Below, in pieces: positions 41,050-53,213 of a DNA stretch of 64,000 nt (the stretch's first letter is position 1; each line of letters opens with the position of its first letter). The translations under genes and the position numbers were made by a program. The stretch is from Piromyces finnis (taxonomy: Eukaryota > Neocallimastigomycota > Neocallimastigomycetes > Neocallimastigales > Neocallimastigaceae): positions 62,001 to 126,000 of the forward strand of contig MCFH01000045.1 in the NCBI GenBank assembly GCA_002104945.1. Direction: 5' to 3'. Under the pieces are notes generated by a model. That model searched no databases. It was not told the DNA's origin and saw only the letters and a list, made by a program, of their open reading frames with translations.

Positions 41050-44000
41050 CTATACCCTATTTATATAGATATTATAAATGGAATATATAATAACATTAAA
41101 TCCTTGATATTTGAAAAAAAAAAAAAAAAAAAAATAAATAATCAATCGGAATAATTTGATAAAGAATTAAAATTAAAAAATAATAAAAGAAAATTCCTAA
41201 AAATATTGATTTTTCATATATTCTGTATCTTGAATTATTTTTTCATCTCTCTGAAGATGTACATGTGTCATAATAATATTAATATCAAGATGATTATTAA
41301 AAAACTTATTTAAATTTCAATTATATAAAATTATTATAATCTAATTTTCATATTTTAAAAAGTGACAGAGGTAGTTAAGTATAATTGTTATACAAATAAT
41401 TTTAATTTTAAAGGATTAGAAAATAAAATAAAAATTGAGAAAGACATTTAATTAGAGAATTGTATTGAAATAAAGAGATGAAATAATTATTAAAAATATA
41501 GAATTAAAAAAATAAATGAATAAAATACTTTATATATATTTTTTATAATTAATAATACTTAAAATATATATATATAAAATAATTTTATATTTTTATTTTT
41601 CAATATTTTTCAAAAAAATTGAATATCTACTTTGTTTATTTGAAGTTTTTTTATGAATAAAAATAATTATAATATATTTCAATATCAATTCTTATTATAT
41701 ATATTCAATAACAAGAAATATTTAGTTGAACATAATTAAACTATTGAAATAGTTAATTGATTCTTATACAAATATTTAATTCTTATTAAAAGAATTTATA
41801 AATGAAATAGCATTATCAATTAATTTTTATTAACACAATCTTTAAAACTCTATTATTTTTATTTTAGTTAATGTTAATTTTATATTTTATATCTTCAACT
41901 AATCTTTTAATTTTTTTTCTTTTTTAAAAAGATTTTATTTACTAAAAATTCTAAAAAAAAAGATATCAACAGCATAAATATATTTATATATATTATAAAA
42001 AAGAGCTATTATAATATATTGATAGTTTTTCTAGCATTACTTACAAGATATTTTTGTGTTATAAATAATTTAGGAATTAGTTTATGCATAAATTATATAA
42101 TTTGCACACATTTTCATAATATGCAACAAAAACTAGCACAAAAATATTTATTAAAATATACTTAAATACAAATTTAATAATCAAAAAGTATTTTAGCATT
42201 ATTATTATTACTATTATTATTATTACTATTATTAACAATAAATATTCTTATTTATTATAAAATTTTATATTAATTAAAAAATAAAAGAAGTATAATAATC
42301 TTTTCTTTTTTTATAATATCATCTATCTGGATTTTAGCCTTTTATAAAAATCAATATTATTGCCTCATCCACAATTACCAAACCTCAAGAAAAGAATTAC
42401 TATAACCACACACCTTTCCATTCATAATAAAATTAAATACTTAATATATACACATATTTGGAAAATCACTTTCTTCAGATACTCTTCTGCTTTCCAAAAG
42501 AAAAGCGACATATCCTATTTGAAGATTGATAATAAGGTTTGAATTATAATCACCACTATTTACATAATCCAATAAAAAATTTCACATTTTACATTAATTT
42601 CCACAATAGAAACAATTTTTTTCTATAATAAAAATGAAAAAAAAGAAGGGAAAAAACTTTTTTATTTTGTATAAATAATAAAAATAGGTAATGAATTATT
42701 TAAAATACAATTTTTAATCCAGTAAAGTTCCAAGATCTAGTAAAATGTAAATATTTTATTAATAAAAAATGTTTAATATTTACCTTTTTTTTAAAAAAAA
42801 AAAAAAAGAATATTTAAATTTAAATATTAATATATATTAATAATAAGAATTAATTCTATTAAAAATAATGAATCTTTTTTAAAATATTTATAAAGAATGA
42901 ATACTTTAGTAAAATATAAAAGTAACCAATATATTCTTTTTTTTTAGTACATTTTTATATAATTACATAAATATTAATATAACATTTATATTATATAAAA
43001 AATTTTTATATGAATAATATCACATATTAATTAATTAATTATCATTAATTCATTTATTTTATATTTCATTTAACTTAAACAATTTAAACAATTTTTCTTT
43101 TTTTGTTATTAATTTATGAAATTTGTATATTTTATTAAAAACAATTAATAGATTTGCTGCTGTTATAATAATAAAAGTAAAGAGTAATATTAAATTCCAT
43201 CAATCTAATTCTAATATTGATTATTAATGGAATAAGAACATCAAGTATTCATTTAATTTTGGCTTATAAATTATTAGTTTATAAAACCAAAAGTTTAAAA
43301 TTTTCTAGTTGATCTTATAATAATTAAAGTTTATATTATAATTATTAATAAATAAAATGTTAATATTTAAACATTTTAGTCTCCAACTATATATTAAATA
43401 TTTATACTTTTAATAAAAAAAATATTACACAACTTTTAAAAGTAGATGAAAAAAAAACCAAATAAAAAAAAAAAAAAAAGAATTACATTTTTATTCTTTT
43501 CAAGTTTAAAAAATAAAGAAAAAAAACTATAATCTCCTACACACATGAAAATATATATTTTTTATTTACTCAAAAAAAATTTTTATTAAACTAATTATTT
43601 TAAAATACTAAAATATGTTTTCAAAAATATCTATTTTTCACCCACTCAAAATAATTATGTATAATACCAAATTAATTTAAATTCTATTATTTATTTTTTA
43701 TTACTTCATCTCTTTTTGTTATAATTAAAAAAAAAAAAATTCTTTTATTTCCATATAAATCATTACTATTTAATAAATTCAATTTAAACCAATACTAATC
43801 ATATTCCTATTTAATATTTTTTTAATTAAAATAATGAGATTAAAATCAAATTTTTATTAAAAATTTTTATAATATCCAATCCATTAAACTACTCATTTTT
43901 CTATTAAATAAGATTATTTATCTTTCAAGAAATAAATTAAATAATATATTAGCTAATAATTTAAAAAGTTTATTTATTTAATAAATTAAAATTGAATTAA

Positions 44001-46584
44001 ATAAAAAGAATTTCAATTATTTAATTAATTTTAATTAATATTTGTAACATTTTTTTATAAAAAATAATTAATAAGATTAAGAAAAAAAATAAATTAAATT
44101 ATCTTCAATCATTTGCTTTAGAGAAAATAAGAAATAATAATAATAATTTTTTTTTATGAATAATAATGATAATTTCATTTTAATTAAAATTATTTCATTT
44201 TTACACAAATAATATTAATAGAATAATGAAAAGTATTAAATTATTTATAATCCATAAAAAGAATTTTTGGTAACCTACAACAACTAATTTTGGATGAAAA
44301 GAAATTAAATAGGGACTAATTTAAATTTAAAATAATGGATAAATAAAATGATTTATATAATTAAAAATAATAATTTCTTGATATAAAAGAGGGTTATTAT
44401 CTTTTAATTGAATTAGTATTAATAAAAGATGATATTGACACTATTATAACCCTTATAATGATCTATAGTATGACTATAATATATTATATACATAACAATT
44501 ACAAAAAATATTTGAATACTATAAATGATTATATGATGATAAGAATAGAATAAAAAAAAAAAAGTTTGGTTAAATCTAAATAATCAATAATAAATTTTCT
44601 ACATCTTGATGATTTAATATATTGTAATAATATTATGGTATACCTAATAGATTAATTAATTCAAAACCGCACACTATATCATAAATTAATGATTTTCATA
44701 AATAATTAGGTAGAAAGTATATCATTATTAAAATAGTTAAACTAAGTATACAGGAATTACATTGAATAGTTTAAATGGTAGTAAATATATATAACATACT
44801 TGATTAATTCAGAATTGCATAGTATACTATAAAATAAAATATCACTTTAAACTGTTCAGCTTCATATTCCTTATATTGGAAATCACTATTAAATAAACTA
44901 ACAAATTTTCAACAAAAAAAAAAAAACAAAAGAATAAAACTTTTTTTAAATTTTAAACGAACGTAGGACAAACTTTTGATTTTCAATTTTACTTTTTCAA
45001 TATTCATTTAATAAATAAACATTATTCCTCTAATATATATAATATATATGAATTGTATATTAAATTATATTATTTGTATTCATTATTAATTTAACCTATT
45101 GTAAGTATTATATGTAGTGTAACATTTTCTTAATACCAAAAATATCATAAGTTGGGTAACATTTTTCATTTTTATTAATAAATAAAGTTTTGTTTTTTAT
45201 TAATTTTTTATTACTTCAAAATATATTATATTAATATAATTAATATAAAATATGTGATATTAAACTTTTATATATTAAATTATTACGTAACAATAAATAA
45301 TAAACTTTAAATTCTTTAAAGTATTTTTTTTATAAATGCATTGATTTATATATTATTAAAAATTATCTTTTATTCTCTCTATATCATCTACCATCTATAG
45401 TATTTTTTATTATTAAATAGTAGAATAATAAATTACTATAATACTAAATAATATTCCAATATTGTTTAATATTAAAAGATATTTTAGTATTAAATATCTT
45501 TTATTATACTAAAAGGTATTATAATATTAAGTATAATTATTATTAATATATAACCAATGTTTTAAGCCTTCTTTTTTTTAAAACTTATAGATTTAAGAAT
45601 AATATATAAAACATTTATACATTCATTTTAAAACTATAGAAAAATATAAAGTTTAATTAATAAAAAAAAAAAAAAGATCATTAATCCATATTAAAAAAAT
45701 AAAACTTAAAACATTTATATAATTAAGATTTTATTATAGTTTTGTTTTATTTTCTATAATATAAATATAATATATCTTTTATTGGTATTCACCATTATAT
45801 TGTAATATTTTCTAATGTAATATTAATATATTATTTTAAATTTGTTAATATTTTACAATATAAAAAATTAAATTGATATTAAAAAAAAATTAAAAAATGT
45901 AAATCTTTAATTTTTTCATCAATATAAATGTCTAAACTTTTTCTTTAAATTTTTGGTTTTTTTTTTTTTTTGCATTGTTTTAAAAAGTAAAATAAAAAAA
46001 AAAAAAAAGAACAAAAAAAAATATTGAAATGATAATATAATATATTATAAATTAGATATATTATATAATAAAGTCATTTCAATATTTAATAAAAAAAAAT
46101 AAAAATAAAAATAAAATAAATAGAAAAGATGAAATAGTATTATAGCTTTTTAAAAATATATATAATATATTAATTATTTTTATTACAAAAATAATAAACA
46201 AAAATAAACTAAAAATTTTAAAACATTGATAATTATTAATAATAACTTTTAATATATATAAATATTAATATCATCAATATCAATAACAAGAATAAACCGT
46301 TGTAAATAAAATTAAATATTTATTTATTTTATAATTACTTATAAATAAATACTAATCAATAATTAGAAATAAGTAAATTTAAAAATTATATTATTAAATA
46401 AGTATTTGAAATAAAAAAAAAAATAATAAATTAATTTAAGAAAAAAATTTATTTCATATACCACTAATTATTATTTTTAAATTTACTATCTAAATAAATT
46501 TTTTCAAATATTTATAAATTTTATTATTTTTATTTCAACAGTTTTATCTTATTTATTATCCAAAATATATCATAAATATTCCTA
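41050..46584. other. long AT-rich intergenic region, no gene seen
   Basis: About 5.5 kb of homopolymers and AT-only words. A 60-codon frame at 42360-42542 has a mixed composition but no domain or splice partners. If the gene tail at 40691-41049 once had more exons they should lie here, but none can be read. The last few hundred bases should hold the promoter of the 46585 gene. Confidence 0.5.
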
Positions 46585-47997
46585 ATGATGGAACATAAAA
46601 TATTTTTTATTTTATTAAATTTGATTATTCTATTGAATAATTTTGTAAATAGCCAACCAATAAAATGCAATGAAAATAAAACAAATCCTTGTGATGGTGT
46701 AAAAACCTTCGAAGGAAAAGAATACAATGAAGAGTTTATTTGCACTTATTGGGGAAATGACATGGAAACTATCTGTATACCAAAGTCTTTAAAAGATCAT
46801 ATACCTCTCCAAAAAAGAGGAACAGGATATGACAGTGAATATGGAATAATTTTCATATTATGTTTTGTTATCCCAGCTGTATTTGTAGTAATCATTTTTA
46901 CATTGGTTGTTTTTGCAAAGAAAAATGTTGAAAAATCAGAATTAAGACGTGCCCAAAATACTAATGCTTCATCCTTGAGTTCAATGAATTTCAGCTCTAA
47001 AAACCTATTATACAGTCGTGGAACATATAATGGTAGTAACAACCGTTCAGGTAATCGTTCAGGTGTTCATAACGAAAATCCAATGGATTATACCCCAAAA
47101 TCTAATCCCATAGAAATGGGTGGTATAAATAATGTAAATATGAACGGAATAAATTATAACATGGTTATGCCCAATAACTTAGATGGTATCAATAAAATAA
47201 ATAATGGTAACGAAACTCTCGATTTCAATAAACAATTGCTAATAGCAAAAAACTACAGAATTCCAGATTTTGGAACAAATTCTTTATCAAGAACTTCAAA
47301 TTCTCTATCAAGAACTCCAAACTCTTTATCAAGGACACCAAATTCATTACCAAGAACACCAATTCAAGCTAGTCCGATGAATTCACCTTATATTCAAGGA
47401 CAACAGTTCAGATTAGACTCACCAAGACAACTTACAACCGCCATTATAAAAGAAGAAAGTGTTAAAGACTATAATGGACATACCCATGAATTACCAAGCA
47501 TTCCTGTAAATGAAGAGTCCTTAAATAATAAGAAAAGTCAATATAAAAAAGAAAAATATAATAATATGAAAATGACACATCGTCCACAGCAAAATCAATA
47601 TGGATATGATAAAAGTTATAATGATATAAAAAAAGCAGAACAAAGAGTAAGTGTTAGCCCACCATTAAGAGATTGGAATGATTCTTATACTATCGATGAA
47701 TCAAAAAATAAAGATTCCTATAATGCAAAAAATGATTATTATAATAGAAAATTACAAGCAGTGGATTCTTTATCAAGAAATTATAAGCAAAGTCCACATC
47801 TTAAATATCCTAGTGAATATGTAATGGCAATAAGTCCTCCTAAAAATCAATCTATTAGTGAAAAAGAAAAAATAAATATCATTGAACAATATGATAATAG
47901 TGATGGTTACTCCACTAATTCATCACATTCCTACAATTCGGAAAAATACAAGAAAGGCTTGCCATATAAAAATTATGCTAAAAAATATAGAGAATAA
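46585..47997 (+). CDS. type I single-pass membrane protein with Cys-rich ectodomain and Ser/Thr-rich cytoplasmic tail
   Basis: This single-exon gene encodes 470 residues. Residues about 5-24 are a signal peptide (FFILLNLIILLNNFVNSQ). The ectodomain is short (about 25-86) with four cysteines (KCNEN, NPCDG, FICTYW, TICIP), probably two disulfides. One transmembrane helix follows at about 87-111 (IIFILCFVIPAVFVVIIFTLV), and the basic stop-transfer end is AKKNVEKSELRR. The tail of about 355 residues is rich in Asn, Ser, Tyr and Pro. It has four consecutive NSLxRT(P/S) units (about 47279-47363, the first reading RTS), a typical setting for proline-directed or basophilic phosphorylation. Another Met lies at codon 2, so the exact start is open by one codon. 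No known domain is recognised. A receptor, wall-stress sensor or adhesion role would be guesswork, although the layout resembles fungal wall sensors. Confidence 0.85.
   Translation: MMEHKIFFILLNLIILLNNFVNSQPIKCNENKTNPCDGVKTFEGKEYNEEFICTYWGNDMETICIPKSLKDHIPLQKRGTGYDSEYGIIFILCFVIPAVFVVIIFTLVVFAKKNVEKSELRRAQNTNASSLSSMNFSSKNLLYSRGTYNGSNNRSGNRSGVHNENPMDYTPKSNPIEMGGINNVNMNGINYNMVMPNNLDGINKINNGNETLDFNKQLLIAKNYRIPDFGTNSLSRTSNSLSRTPNSLSRTPNSLPRTPIQASPMNSPYIQGQQFRLDSPRQLTTAIIKEESVKDYNGHTHELPSIPVNEESLNNKKSQYKKEKYNNMKMTHRPQQNQYGYDKSYNDIKKAEQRVSVSPPLRDWNDSYTIDESKNKDSYNAKNDYYNRKLQAVDSLSRNYKQSPHLKYPSEYVMAISPPKNQSISEKEKINIIEQYDNSDGYSTNSSHSYNSEKYKKGLPYKNYAKKYRE
47279..47363 (+). repeat. in-frame repeats encoding NSLSRTP units
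   Basis: Four tandem 21-bp units encode NSLSRTS, NSLSRTP, NSLSRTP and NSLPRTP. Codon differences between copies suggest an older expansion. Confidence 0.85.
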
Positions 47998-50927
47998 ATA
48001 AATTTATAGATAGTAAAATTAAAGTTATTATAAAAGAAAGGGAAGAAAAATAAGAAATATATATAGTTTTTATTTTTTTTTTTTACTCTTTTTTTTTCCA
48101 TTCATTAAATAATTAAATTTGATTTTTTTTTAAAAAAAAAAAAAAAAAAAAGATATATAGTAAAAAAAAATAAAAAAAAATATAGAATAAAAAAAAAGTT
48201 TTTTTTTTTTATTATTCTAATTAATAGTGATATTAAATTATTGTTATTAAAATTGAATATTTTTTTTTTTTGTAATATCATTATTAAAATATAAAATTAC
48301 TTTTTTTTTTTTATAACATTCACTTTGTTAAGAAGTGTTATAAAAATAATAAAAAGTAAAACTATAGTATTTAAATTAAAATTAAAATATGAATTTACTT
48401 ATTATAAAATATATACAAAATATATAATATAATAAAGAATTCATTGTTAATTAGTTAATAGTTTTAATTAATAATAAAAATATAAATAAAACCTCAATAA
48501 TTTTTTATTTAAAAAAGAAAAAAAAATTATTCCTTTATTTTTAAACTTTTAATCCATGAAAAAAGCAATAAGTAAACCTTTATGGAGGAAGAAGAAAAAG
48601 AGTTAAAGAAAAAAAAAATCTATTTTTATTATTTACCACAGAAATAGATAAATTTGGAATATATATTTATTTATATTTCTTTTATTTTGATTATTTAATT
48701 ACTTTTATTCTTTAATTCTTTAAATATATATTTTCATTACTCTTGTCGATCTAAAGGGAAAAAAAATAAATAAAATAAACAAAATTTATTGCTAAATAAT
48801 AAAATTTTTAGTGTAACTCTAATAACTAAAAAAAAAAAATGTGTCATGGATGTTTGTTTTAAACTTTATATTTTAAATGCATTTTATATTATATTTTTTG
48901 TATATAATAAACATAAATATATATATAATATATAAAGTTTCTAGTTATTATTATCATTATTTATTATTTAATATTATTATTTAGTATATATTATTATTTT
49001 CAAGGCTTTTAAAAAATTATGTAAAATGAAGCATATTTAAAAAAAAAAAAAAATAAAACATTTAATGTTTATATATGTATAATTGATCTACCCAAATTAT
49101 TATTATCTTTATTAAATCTTAATTCCAATATATTTATGGTAATTTTTATTATTCCATTATTAAAATTTGAAACAAATTTAAATTAAAAAATGTTGTTGTT
49201 TTTTTTTTTTAATTGAAATATAATATTAATAAAAATAAAAATAGAAAATGGAACATAGAATAATAAAATATGTAACATGAAACATGTAATATGGAACAGA
49301 AAATAAAATGTAGAAAAGTGCCATGACAAAAATATAAATTAAAAGTAATTATAAATAATATATGAATATGATAATAAATATTCAGTTATTCTCATTTTGC
49401 TAATACTTCAATCATGCCTAACATCTATCACCAAAAAAGAAAGGATATTCTATAAAAAATAATTATTGGAAAAATTGTATAAAAAAAAAAAAAACTTATG
49501 AAAAGATTGTAACCATAAATTTATTTTATGGGAATTTTTTTTTTTTTTGTGACATATAACAACAAATGAAACAAAAACAAAAGAAATTTTAAATATAAAG
49601 AAATAAAATACTTTACAAAAAAAAAAAAGTTATTTAATGATATAGTATGTAATATTTTATGTATTCTAAATTACATAATTGAGAAGAAAAAAAAATTCAA
49701 TAACTATTTAGAAAATATATATATATATTTTTCAAATTCTTATTTCTTTAAAAAAAAAAAAGAGTTTTTTATATCTCTAAAATATTATTTAAATTATAAT
49801 AATGTTTTATTAATCACATCACTATTTTAGCAATCAATCAATACATGATACATGGATACATCATACATCAACATCATTGGATATTTAAAATACATTGTTT
49901 TTTCTATTTAAATTATATATTTTAAATTTTTTACAAAAAAACTTTGTAATATTCACATTTCTACCAATTCAACAGGTTTTATAATAGTTATTAACACCCT
50001 TTATTGTTATAATCAGCATTTTAACTATTAAAAAAACCTTTAAATTAGTTATTGTACAAGTAAAATTTATATTTAGAGCTATGATATAAAAATCTAAAAA
50101 AATTATATATGCAAATCTTCTTTCAGTATACACTTTCCTAACTAATACTCATTATTTTATGTTTTTTTAATTATTTATCTTTTGCATCTTTTGCATTTTT
50201 TGTACTATATAATTAAAATGTTTTTTTTATTATTGTTGTTGTTATTTATTTATTGAAATTTCTTTTGTTTTACTATTACATTTACAATTTAATCATATAT
50301 TAATAGTAGGAATAAGCCAATTATATAAAATATAAAGACCCTTTATTTTTTACTTTTATTTTTGTTATTAACATTAAAAATACTTTGTAATTATAAATAA
50401 CATTTTATTATTATTAAACCTATTTCAATAAATTTTTAATATAAACATTAATATGTATTTATTATCTTTATTTATAATGTTTAAATGTTACTTTATTAAT
50501 TAAATAATAATAATAATAATTAAAAGGCAAAGCTATAGGACATTCGACGAATTATAATTCATATTTACAATGATATTATATTTAACCTCTTAATTTTTTT
50601 TTATTTGTTTTGTTTTGTTTCCGTAGTTTTTTTTTTTTTTTTTTTTTTTTTTTGAATGCATGCATGTTTGTTTGCTTAATTAATATGATTTTCTTTTTTT
50701 TCAACAAATTTTTGAAATGAATAAATACAACTATTAAATTCACTATTAATGTTCATTTATTAATAGAAATTAGTATGCAAAATAGAAAACTAAAAATAAA
50801 TAAAAAGTAATATTATATATAAATATATAAATATGGATAATTAATGGTTTAATTTTGATTTTAATATAATTTCTTATTTAAATATGAATTTTTTACTTGA
50901 TTCAATTTAAAAAAAAAAAAAAAAAAC
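47998..50927. other. AT-rich intergenic region, no gene seen
   Basis: Many A and T runs (including about 27 T at 50627-50653) and AT-only stretches. No open frame with domain character was found. Confidence 0.55.
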
Positions 50928-51257
50928 CTAATATGAAGAATATTGTTGTCTTCTTTGAGCTCTTAAAGCTTCCTTAGCAGCTTTCTTTTGCTTTTCTCTT
51001 TGTCTAATTTTTCTATGATCTCTTAAAATTTGGAATGTACGGAATAAATAAAGAGAAGCAAGCTTTGAAGTAAAACCTTGAAGGAATGGAAGTACCATGT
51101 TATTAACAACAAAAGGTTTAACATTTTTCTTTACAATGACCATCATTCCTTCTTCACTTTTTGGAATAGCAGAAACATTATTGTATTCATTTTCAAGTTT
51201 TTCTTGTTGAGATTGTATTATTTTATTGGTTTCACTAATAATTCCTTTAATTTCCAT
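50928..51257 (-). CDS. small basic protein with one hydrophobic segment, possible outer-membrane import factor
   Basis: The 109-residue product has a polar, partly coiled N-terminal half (IIQSQQEKLENEYNNVS). One moderately hydrophobic segment follows at about 51-73 (FVVNNMVLPFLQGFTSKLASL), and the C terminus is very basic and Ala/Gln/Arg-rich (REKQKKAAKEALRAQRRQ). Codon use and base composition are those of a real gene, clearly above the flanking DNA, and the frame starts with an ATG after an A-rich leader. The NxxLPFLxGF segment is loosely reminiscent of the Mim1/TOM13 family of mitochondrial outer-membrane biogenesis proteins. That likeness is weak and is offered only as a test. Single exon; no operon-like neighbour. 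Confidence 0.72.
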   Translation of the reverse strand: MEIKGIISETNKIIQSQQEKLENEYNNVSAIPKSEEGMMVIVKKNVKPFVVNNMVLPFLQGFTSKLASLYLFRTFQILRDHRKIRQREKQKKAAKEALRAQRRQQYSSY

Positions 51258-52616
51258 TTTGATTAAAAATTATTTAATGATTATTGTCGTTTTATTTTGT
51301 TTATTTATTTTCTTCCTTTTTTTTATTTTACTATACTCGACTTTTAAATTACAATTGATGTGTGTACAAAGTATATATATATTTAAATCCATATAGTTTA
51401 TAATTTTTGTTTTTTCAATTAATCCAAAAAAAAAAGACAGAATTATTTTATTTATTTTCAAAAAAATAATAATTTAATAAAAAAAATTAAGAGGAAAATA
51501 ATTGATTAGTAAAAACCATTTTAAATATCAATTTATAAAATTTTCTTTCTTTTTTTTTTAATATTATAATATTAATAGATTTTTAAAGATGTATTGCACC
51601 ATTTTGAATTAACTGTATTATGCTTATAGATTGTTCGCATATTATGTTATCAAAATTTTACTTTACAATCTTAGCATATTATTTTTTCTATATTTTTTTT
51701 TCAGAAATATTTAAAATTTAGCTATATATTGATAATTATTACTTCATATTTACCTCTTTTTTTTTTTAATTTTACTATAACTCCTAATACAGTTTCATTA
51801 AAAAAATATATTAACAAAACTTTTAAAAAAAAAAAAACAATATTTCATATAATATTATTATTTATTAAAATAAAACATAAATATTTAGAAATTAATGAGT
51901 ATCATATGATATATAAAGCTTTATTAATTAATAAAGTTTTAAGTAAATATTAATTTATTAAATATAACTTGTACTACATAAAAACTGTCATTCTTCTTTA
52001 TAATAATAATAAATATTCATTGATAATAAAACAAAACAAAAAAAACACACTTTTATTGTCTAATAATATTACTTATATAATCATTTATATATTTAAAAGA
52101 TAATAAAGTAGTAAACAGTTATTTTTCATTTTGTTAATAATTCATTCATTTAATAGTACTTTTTTAATCACAATTTTTTTTTTTTTGTTTTTATTAATTA
52201 CAATAAATATCGTAAAACAAATTAAAATTTTTTTAATAAAAATTTTAAATTATTTCCAATAATAAATACTATAAATAATAAAAATAAATACAAATTAAAA
52301 AAAAAAAAAAGGGTTTAAACAATAACATAACAACTTTAAAAAAAATAATAATAATAATAAATATTTAAAAAGAGAAGCATAAATATATAAAAAAAAAAAG
52401 TACACAAAATAATAATATCTTGAAAAATAAATACTTTAAATTATTAATACTATATTCTAAAGTATATTATTTTATATTTATTTGTTTACTCTTTGTAGTA
52501 AAGCCAAAGGTTAAATATTACAATATACAATATAATCTTTCAAATCAATTGCATAATAATAAAAGGGAGAATTAAAATATATATTTAAAAAGAAAAAAAT
52601 AAAATAAAATTTCAAA
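51258..52616. other. AT-rich intergenic region, no gene seen
   Basis: This divergent spacer lies between the 109-residue protein (minus) and the SVIP-like gene (plus). Open frames at 51270-51461 and 51729-51953 are Lys/Ile/Asn-biased and have no signature. Confidence 0.55.
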
Positions 52617-53213
52617 ATGGGTCAATGTTTAGGAAAACCAAAAAATGTTAAAACTCATGATTCATACAAATTAGAAAAAGTATCAGAAAAAAACACCACA
52701 GAAGAAAGTGTTGAAGAAAAAAGACGTAAAGCTGCTGAAGCTGCTGAAAAAAGGATAGAAAAAGTAAATCTATAAAATATTATAATTTATTTTTTTAAAA
52801 AATATATATATATATATAAATATAATATTTTTTTCTCCAAATTTGTAATGCTTATTTTTATTATTTTTTTATTCCATTATATTTCCTATAAAATTTTATA
52901 AAATCAAAATCGTTTATTTAATTACCTAAAAGCAAACTAATAAAGGTGTTATTGGCAATGGTGGAAAATTAAGTAAAAATATTGAAAAACAAAAATCTGT
53001 TTCTAAAACAGAATATCACCCAGAAAATAAAGCTTTAGACCCAGCAATAGTAAATATTTTAAATTTAATGTTCTTCATTTATAAAAAATTTGATAAAATA
53101 TCTAATCATTCTTTTTTTGAAAAAAATAATAATAATGTTTTAATTCAATACTCTTTTTAAAAGTGGAATTAAATAATTACTTAATATTAAAGCAAAACAA
53201 GGTAATAATTTGA
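52617..53213 (+). CDS. SVIP: SVIP-like small VCP/p97-interacting protein, three exons
   Basis: Exons 52617-52763, 52933-53049 and 53193-53213 join in phase 0 with GTAAAT donors and AAG acceptors, giving 94 residues. The N terminus MGQCLGKPK has Gly2 for myristoylation and Cys4 for palmitoylation, as in animal SVIP (MG-C). Residues 32-49 (VEEKRRKAAEAAEKRIEK) match the VCP-interacting motif R-x5-A-A-x2-R exactly and align with the same helix of SVIP. A basic Lys/Asn-rich middle and a short tail follow. SVIP is a membrane-tethered adaptor that binds the N domain of the p97/Cdc48 ATPase and limits ER-associated degradation. The human protein is 77 residues, so the length fits. The gene is easily missed because no exon is long. 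Family assignment is good; effect on ERAD is inferred from the family. Confidence 0.82.

Noticed and set aside
42330-42356. U5 snRNA loop-1-like hairpin (GATTTT-AGCCTTTTATA-AAAATC)
   Set aside because: The loop resembles the conserved U5 loop, but no Sm site or 3' stem-loop follows and the stem is simple AT, so chance is likelier.
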